Positions 41,127 through 47,897 of a stretch of 47,897 nucleotides of DNA are shown one piece after another. A program made the position numbers and the translations under genes. Within the stretch, counting starts at the first letter, position 1; each line of letters starts with the position of its first letter. The notes beneath the pieces are model-generated. The model was not told where the DNA came from and ran no database searches. It was given only the letters and a program-made list of their open reading frames with translations. Location of the stretch: assembly GCA_023701245.1 (NCBI GenBank), contig JAMPXK010000014.1:1-47897 (forward strand), in the 5' to 3' direction. This stretch comes from Elusimicrobiales bacterium. GTDB lineage: Bacteria > Elusimicrobiota > Elusimicrobia > Elusimicrobiales > UBA9959.

Positions 41127-42512
41127 ATGAGAACGATACTTTCACTCCTGATGCTGCTGGCGCCCGCCGTAACCGGTGCCGCGGAAACCCTTAACATAGA
41201 TTTCGCCGGCGCCAGTTACAGCGCCGGCGCGCTGGCCGCTCCGGCCCCCGCGCTGGACCTGGCCGCCGCTCCCGCGGTCAAGGCCGCGCCCGCCGCCAAG
41301 AAAAAATGGACCGTCATGGTTTTCGTCAACGGCAAGAACGACCTGGAACGGGCCGGCCTGCTGAACCTGAACATGATGGAGCTGGTGGGCTCCAATAAAG
41401 ACCTTAATATCCTGGCCGAATTCGGCCGCATGAACGGACAGGAGCGCGATACCGACGTCGACGGCAACTGGACCGGGGTGCGCCGCATCTACGTCAAGAA
41501 AGACAATGACATGGAGAAGATCACCTCGCAGGTTGTCACCAACACCGCGCAGGCGGACATGGGCGACTACAAGCGCGCCGTGGACTTCGTGCTGTGGTCG
41601 AAGAAGAACTACCCCGCGGAAAAATACATGCTGATCCTCTGGGACCACGGCACCGGCTGGATGGACCCCCGGCAGGAAAAAGCCGATACCGGCAAAGGCA
41701 TCTCTTTCGACGACGAGACCGGCAACTACATCCGCACCCGGGAAATAGGTCTTATCGCCAAGGAGGCCGGCGGCGTGGACGTGATGGCCTTCGACGCCTG
41801 CCTGATGCAGATGGCCGAGGTGCTCAGCGAGCTGAAGGGCAACGCCAGGGTGATGGTGGGTTCCGAGGAGACCATTCCCGGGGTGGGCTATCCTTACCAT
41901 GTTTTCCTTTCCGCCATGGCCAGGGAGCCGGGCATGAGCGCCGAGAAGCTGGGCGGCATCCTGGTGGAAGCCTACAAGATGTTCTACGAGCAGGACGTGA
42001 AGCGCGGGGCGCAGTTGTCGGCCGTGCGCGTCGCCAAGGCCGCTGAGCTCGAGACCCGCGTAAAAGAACTGGCCGCCGCCATCAGGGCGGTGAACGACAC
42101 TGCCGCCCTGAAGGCCGCCCGCAACGGCGTGATCCGCTTCGACGCGGTGGGCGAGGCCTCCGACCCGAAAAAGCAGATCTCCTTCTACGGGGACCTGTTC
42201 AATTACCTGGAACTGGTGGAAAAGAATATGACCGCGACAGGCGCCGCCGCCGACTTGGCGAAGGCCCGCTCCGCCGCGCTGCGCCAGTTCATCAAGAACG
42301 ACCTGGTGATCCACAACAACTACTTCGACAAGGAACGCACGGGCCGCTCGTTCGCGGATTCGCACGGTATCTCCATCTACCTGCCGCCGGTGATAGACCG
42401 CATAGAGCAGGCCAAGCTGGAGGGCATCTTCGAAGGCCGGTACCAGGATTTCGCCTTCGCCAAGGCCACGGGCTGGCACGACTTCGTGACGTATCTCTAC
42501 GGCGTAAAGTAG
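41127..42512 (+). CDS. exported clostripain-family (C11) cysteine peptidase
   Basis: A 461-residue protein. A signal peptide (1-19) is followed by an Ala/Pro-rich linker (about 25-60) and a C11/clostripain catalytic domain: WTVMVFVNGKNDLE, the His motif LWDHGTGW (H174) and the Cys motif AFDACLMQMAEV (C225), then GSEETIPGVGYPY. Clostripain relatives cleave after Arg or Lys and can self-process. It probably acts outside the cytoplasm. It has its own consensus promoter and a terminator, so it is monocistronic. Confidence 0.9.
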   Translation: MRTILSLLMLLAPAVTGAAETLNIDFAGASYSAGALAAPAPALDLAAAPAVKAAPAAKKKWTVMVFVNGKNDLERAGLLNLNMMELVGSNKDLNILAEFGRMNGQERDTDVDGNWTGVRRIYVKKDNDMEKITSQVVTNTAQADMGDYKRAVDFVLWSKKNYPAEKYMLILWDHGTGWMDPRQEKADTGKGISFDDETGNYIRTREIGLIAKEAGGVDVMAFDACLMQMAEVLSELKGNARVMVGSEETIPGVGYPYHVFLSAMAREPGMSAEKLGGILVEAYKMFYEQDVKRGAQLSAVRVAKAAELETRVKELAAAIRAVNDTAALKAARNGVIRFDAVGEASDPKKQISFYGDLFNYLELVEKNMTATGAAADLAKARSAALRQFIKNDLVIHNNYFDKERTGRSFADSHGISIYLPPVIDRIEQAKLEGIFEGRYQDFAFAKATGWHDFVTYLYGVK

Positions 42513-42532
42513 CGCCTGGTCCGGCGCAAGAG

Positions 42533-42563
42533 AGCCCCCCGGCGCCGCCGGGGGGCTTTTTTA
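42533..42563 (+). terminator. terminator of the clostripain-like gene
   Basis: An 11-bp stem (AGCCCCCCGGC with GCCGGGGGGCT) with a three-base loop, followed by six T. It begins 21 bases after the stop codon. Confidence 0.9.
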
Positions 42564-42585
42564 TCCCCGCGCCCCGCCTATATTG

Positions 42586-42591
42586 TAGAAT
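42586..42591 (+). promoter_or_regulatory. -10-like box of a leaderless start
   Basis: TAGAAT, seven bases, ATG 42599, with no Shine-Dalgarno. The same TTGTAGAAT-N7-ATG arrangement is found before the FAD oxidoreductase gene at 29602. Confidence 0.45.
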
Positions 42592-42598
42592 TTCAACG

Positions 42599-43624
42599 AT
42601 GAAGCGCCTGCTGCTGGTCAATTTCGCTGAGTGCCCCGAGAACCTGCATTTCGAGCGCGCCCTGGCGCGCGCCGTGGCCCGGCGGCGCGGCCTGGCGCTG
42701 GACGTGCTGCACGATTTCGACTATCACTACGACTTTATAGGGGTGCCCGCGCCGCCCCGTGGCCGGCGGCGGCGCTGCGCCGGCCTGGCCGCTCTCCAGA
42801 AAGATCTTGGCCGCCCCGACGCGCTGCTGCTGCTGGATTTCCCCAAGCGCGCGCGCTGCGCCACCTCCTGGCTCTGGCTGGCCCGGCAGGCGCCCGCGGC
42901 GGAAAAATTCTTCGTGGCCAACCACCTTATCCCCATGCCGGGACACAATTTCACCGCCGACCTGGCGCGCAAGTACCGCGCGCTGGCGGGCGTAAAAGCC
43001 GGCTGCATGCTGGAGTTCGACGACAAGGAACTCTGGCGCGAAATGGGCCTGTCCGGCGCGCGCCTGCTGCGCCGGGGCTACGCGTCGGACTGCGAATATT
43101 ACAAGCCGCTGGCCGGGCCGGCGGGCAACTACGCTTTTTCGGCCGGTTCCGCGGGGCGGGATTACGCCGCCCTGGCCGCCGGCGCCAGGCGCGCGGGTTT
43201 CGGGATAAAGATCTTCACGGATTCCGGGCCGGGCCGCCTGCCCGCCGCCGCCGAAGTGCTGCCGCTGGCCAGGAACCTGCATAACCTGCGCGAGGCCGCC
43301 GGCCGCGCGCGCGCGGTGGTCATCCCGGTGAAGGACGCTCACGTCAACGAGGCCGCCGGCAACTCCATAGCGTTCCTGAGCATGGCGCTGGGCCGGCCGG
43401 TGCTGGTAAAAAGGACGCCGTACATGGAGCGGTTCATACAAGACGGCGTGAACGGGTTCCTTTACGATTCTCTCACTCCGGAGGACTTGGCCGCCGGGCT
43501 GCGGCGCATAGCCGCCCTCACTCCGGCCAAGCTTAAAAAATTGGGCGCCGCGGCGCGCCGCACCGCGCTGGCCAAGGCCAGCCTGGACCGGTTCTGCGCG
43601 GAATTCCTCAAAGAGCGGCTTTGA
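42599..43624 (+). CDS. glycosyltransferase, GT4-like
   Basis: A 341-residue protein with a glycosyltransferase-B plan. The N-terminal half reads LLLVNFAECPENLHFERAL. The C-terminal half has ARAVVIPVKDAHVNEAAGNSIAFLSMALGRPVLVKRTPYMERFIQDGVNGFLYD, where the usual EGFG-like donor loop is replaced by a NEAAGNS segment. Donor and acceptor are unknown. It precedes guaA by 14 bases and probably shares its transcript, although the functional link is unclear. Confidence 0.75.
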   Translation: MKRLLLVNFAECPENLHFERALARAVARRRGLALDVLHDFDYHYDFIGVPAPPRGRRRRCAGLAALQKDLGRPDALLLLDFPKRARCATSWLWLARQAPAAEKFFVANHLIPMPGHNFTADLARKYRALAGVKAGCMLEFDDKELWREMGLSGARLLRRGYASDCEYYKPLAGPAGNYAFSAGSAGRDYAALAAGARRAGFGIKIFTDSGPGRLPAAAEVLPLARNLHNLREAAGRARAVVIPVKDAHVNEAAGNSIAFLSMALGRPVLVKRTPYMERFIQDGVNGFLYDSLTPEDLAAGLRRIAALTPAKLKKLGAAARRTALAKASLDRFCAEFLKERL

Positions 43625-43638
43625 AAGGCAAAAAAATT

Positions 43639-46258
<2,620 letters not shown>

Positions 46259-46297
46259 CCTTCCGCGTCCCAGCCCTTAAACGCTGCCAAATTGGGC

Positions 46298-46453
46298 AAG
46301 GCTCGGCATGGCATGGGCACTCCGGGCACGGGGTCGGCCACACCGTGGCCGCCCCTCCTCACACTGCGGTGTCGCTTCGCTCCACCCGCCCCTCGCGCTA
46401 CGCAAGCTCGGGGCTGCGCGAAGGCCCGGCGTGCCCATGCCATGCCGAGCCTT
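46298..46453 (+). repeat. long inverted-repeat element, copy 2 (structured)
   Basis: Perfect 22-bp terminal arms (46298-46319 and 46432-46453), extended inward by CCGGGC/GCCCGG after one mismatch. Inside are at least two smaller hairpins: GGCCAC-ACC-GTGGCC (46336-46350), and ACAC/GTGT near 46361-46372. A GC-rich CTACGCAAGCT segment follows. Homologous to the minus strand of 28125-28253. It lies between guaB and a convergent gene, so it may also act in guaB 3'-end formation. Confidence 0.8.
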
Positions 46454-46477
46454 TTAGGGGTTGGGGTGCGGGCGGGG

Positions 46478-46942
46478 TCAGCGGGCGGGACGGGTCTCTT
46501 CTTCGAAACGGTTCATCAGGATGGAATTGTAGTAGGTGTCCTTGCCTACCTGCTTGACGGTGTTGAAATAACCGCAGGCCTTCACGCGCGCGCCTTTGCC
46601 GAAGGCCGGCAGGCGCAGCGAAATGACGTTGATGAAATCATAGCTGCCGTCGGGGGCGGTTTCCTGCAGGCTGAAGACGGAGTAGGGCGTCACCAGCTTG
46701 TTGTCCTCCACCCGCAGGTCCAGCACCTCGCCGCGCACGCACACCGAGGCCGCCTCGTATTTGGCGGGCGAGCGGTTGAGGTCCATTACGGACACCTGCA
46801 CGTTGCTGCGCCGCAAGCCCGGCAGCTTGCACAGCCCCAGCAGGAAGCCCAGCAGCAGCAGCCCCGCCAGCGCCCCGGCGCAGCGGCCCCAGAAGTGTCC
46901 CAGGAACCAGGCCAGCACGTCTCTTCTGTTTTCGGTCAGCAT
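46478..46942 (-). CDS. membrane-anchored OB-fold-like protein, paralogue B
   Basis: A 154-residue protein. One N-terminal membrane helix (about 22-42) is followed by a beta-rich domain: SVMDLNRSPAKYEAASVCVRGEVLDL, TPYSVFSLQE, YDFINVISLRLP, VKACGYF, VGKDTYYNSILMNRF. The V-x-V-x-G-x-V pattern and strand order suggest an OB-fold-like domain, but this is tentative. It matches the adjacent 46951 product along its length, so the two arose by tandem duplication. Function unknown. Confidence 0.7.
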   Translation of the reverse strand: MLTENRRDVLAWFLGHFWGRCAGALAGLLLLGFLLGLCKLPGLRRSNVQVSVMDLNRSPAKYEAASVCVRGEVLDLRVEDNKLVTPYSVFSLQETAPDGSYDFINVISLRLPAFGKGARVKACGYFNTVKQVGKDTYYNSILMNRFEEETRPAR

Positions 46943-46950
46943 AGGTTCGC

Positions 46951-47454
46951 CTAAAAGGCCCGGCTTTTCTTCGCGCCCCGCAGCGGGCCTTCGAGCTTGC
47001 CGTTGGGCGCGCTCTTGAAGCGGTTGAGCAGGATGATGTTATGGTAGGTGTCCTTGCCTACCTGCTTCATGGAACTGAACACCCCGCAGGCCAGGACCAG
47101 CCCTTCGGGGGCCGTCTCGCGCTCCTTGAAAGAGATGATGTTGACAAAATCGTAATCCCCCGCGGCGCGGGTCTCCTTCAGGCTGAAGATGGAGTAGGGC
47201 AGGTCCTGCGGCTCGGCGCCGGCGTCCTTGAGGTTGAGGATGACGCCCCTGACGCAGACGTTGCGCGCGTTGTAGCGCGCCGGGCTGGCGTTCAGCGCGA
47301 ACACCGAGACCGCGCTGTTGCCGGAGACCGCGGCCTTGCTGAAACAGCCGAAAGCGTAGCCGGCCGCCACCGCGCCGGCACAGGCCAGCAGGATATGGAG
47401 CCTGAATTCTTTCAGGACCCACGCGACCAGCCGCCTGGCGTTATAATCGAGCAA
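46951..47454 (-). CDS. membrane-anchored OB-fold-like protein, paralogue A
   Basis: A 167-residue protein with one N-terminal membrane helix (about 18-38) and the same domain as the downstream paralogue: NASPARYNARNVCVRGVILNL, LPYSIFSLKE, YDFVNIISFKE, VLACGVFSSMKQVGKDTYHNIILLNRFK. It begins with TTG at 47454, preceded by GGAGGGG at a good distance; no better ATG is near. It lies eight bases upstream of the paralogue and is probably co-transcribed with it. Function unknown. Confidence 0.7.
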   Translation of the reverse strand: MLDYNARRLVAWVLKEFRLHILLACAGAVAAGYAFGCFSKAAVSGNSAVSVFALNASPARYNARNVCVRGVILNLKDAGAEPQDLPYSIFSLKETRAAGDYDFVNIISFKERETAPEGLVLACGVFSSMKQVGKDTYHNIILLNRFKSAPNGKLEGPLRGAKKSRAF

Positions 47455-47555
47455 ACACCCCTCCGTATCGCTACGGCACCCGTCGGAATTTGAAGTTCAA
47501 GACCCGCTCCCCGGTACCACCCGACAAATATAGCAAATTTACGCCGCGCGGGCCG

Positions 47556-47897
47556 TCAGTCGCCCATGAAGCTCGGCTTGCGTTTTTCCATGAAGGCCCT
47601 GATGCCTTCCTCGTAGTCGCCGCTGTTGTAAACCTTGCGGCGCAGCGCCTGGATGCGCTCGAAAGATTCCGGGCTGATGGGATGCGCCTCGGAGAGGATC
47701 CGGAACTGTTCCTTGATCACGGAGACGGCCAGCGGCGAGTTGGCCGCGATGCCGCGCGCCAGGGCGAAAGTGAATTCCTCTATCTCCTTGGAACTGACCA
47801 GGTGGTTGAGGATGCCGAAATGGTAGGCCCGTTCCGCCTTCACCGGCTCGGCGGTAAAGAACATCTCCTTGGCGATGTTGGAGCCCACGCGGTTGAT
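47556..47897 (-). CDS. enoyl-CoA hydratase/isomerase (crotonase) family protein, C-terminal part
   Basis: Partial: the frame is open to the window edge and 113 codons are visible. The sequence (NRVGSNIAKEMFFTAEPVKAERAYHFGILNHLV, then ALARGIAANSPLAV, YNSGDYEEGIRAFMEKRKPSF) is the C-terminal third of a crotonase-fold protein. Such enzymes hydrate enoyl-CoA or decarboxylate methylmalonyl-CoA. The catalytic region lies beyond the window, so the reaction cannot be told. Confidence 0.85.
   Translation of the reverse strand: MNRVGSNIAKEMFFTAEPVKAERAYHFGILNHLVSSKEIEEFTFALARGIAANSPLAVSVIKEQFRILSEAHPISPESFERIQALRRKVYNSGDYEEGIRAFMEKRKPSFMGD

Noticed and set aside
46298-46453. Integron attC site
   Set aside because: The arms are long and nearly perfect and lack the core-site sequences; no integrase or gene-cassette structure is nearby.
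46292-46954. Plus-strand frame crossing the inverted-repeat element and the small membrane-protein gene
   Set aside because: It translates the repeat element and the complement of a gene with a clear paralogue; no domain or ribosome site.

Overview
The window is about 48 kb of GC-rich bacterial chromosome with densely packed genes. Signal peptides, lipoboxes (LFAC, LAAC), a small barrel-like protein ending in Phe and periplasm-type enzymes point to a diderm (Gram-negative-type) bacterium. Gene style and the mix of U32 proteins, clostripain-type proteases and radical SAM clusters would fit a lineage such as Elusimicrobiota. That placement is inference; no rRNA or universal marker is present to settle it.

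Layout. 1-480: two minus-strand tRNAs (Glu-CTC, Thr-TGT). 0.5-7.8 kb: a secreted metallo-beta-lactamase-fold protein, a tandemly duplicated two-gene cassette of U32 proteins resembling the UbiU/UbiV pair, a DJ-1 protein, an exported cytochrome b5/YHS protein, a histidine phosphatase and a YgeW carbamoyltransferase. 7.9-28.1 kb: an accessory island with nine radical SAM enzymes. It opens with a His-Xaa-Ser (Hxs) system: the maturase HxsB, an unknown 12-Cys membrane-anchored protein, and a precursor with 14 tandem H-X-S units. A MurG-like glycosyltransferase and another radical SAM enzyme follow. Facing them is a minus-strand operon of a DegT-type aminotransferase, four consecutive radical SAM enzymes and a polysaccharide-deacetylase-like protein. 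Next come a polytopic membrane protein, a methyltransferase/SGNH/DUF5989 operon, and a PP-loop ATPase coupled through a 37-codon ORF to two more radical SAM genes, with a ninth convergent. 28.3-47.9 kb: an FAD oxidoreductase, pyrrolidone carboxyl peptidase, L,D-transpeptidase, M6-like lipoprotein, poly-gamma-glutamate-hydrolase-like lipoprotein, carbamate kinase, threonine synthase, a GAF histidine kinase, several exported proteins, a clostripain-family protease, a glycosyltransferase, guaA, a guaB without CBS domains, two tandem paralogous membrane proteins and the end of a crotonase gene.

How it fits together. The Hxs genes look like a peptide-modification system (leader peptide with His-rich repeat, radical SAM maturase, membrane partner) without recognisable HxsC or HxsD in the window. 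The aminotransferase, radical SAM and deacetylase operon looks like assembly of a modified cell-surface sugar or peptide, but its product cannot be read from sequence.

Non-coding signals of note: two dispersed copies (129 and 156 nt) of one long inverted-repeat element whose stems differ by compensatory changes; three intergenic copies of a short GGCCC...GGGTCC hairpin; and several genes whose -10-like box lies only 6-8 nt before the start codon, suggesting leaderless transcripts. No CRISPR array, insertion sequence, rRNA or phage module was seen, and no stretch over 300 bases lacks a gene.
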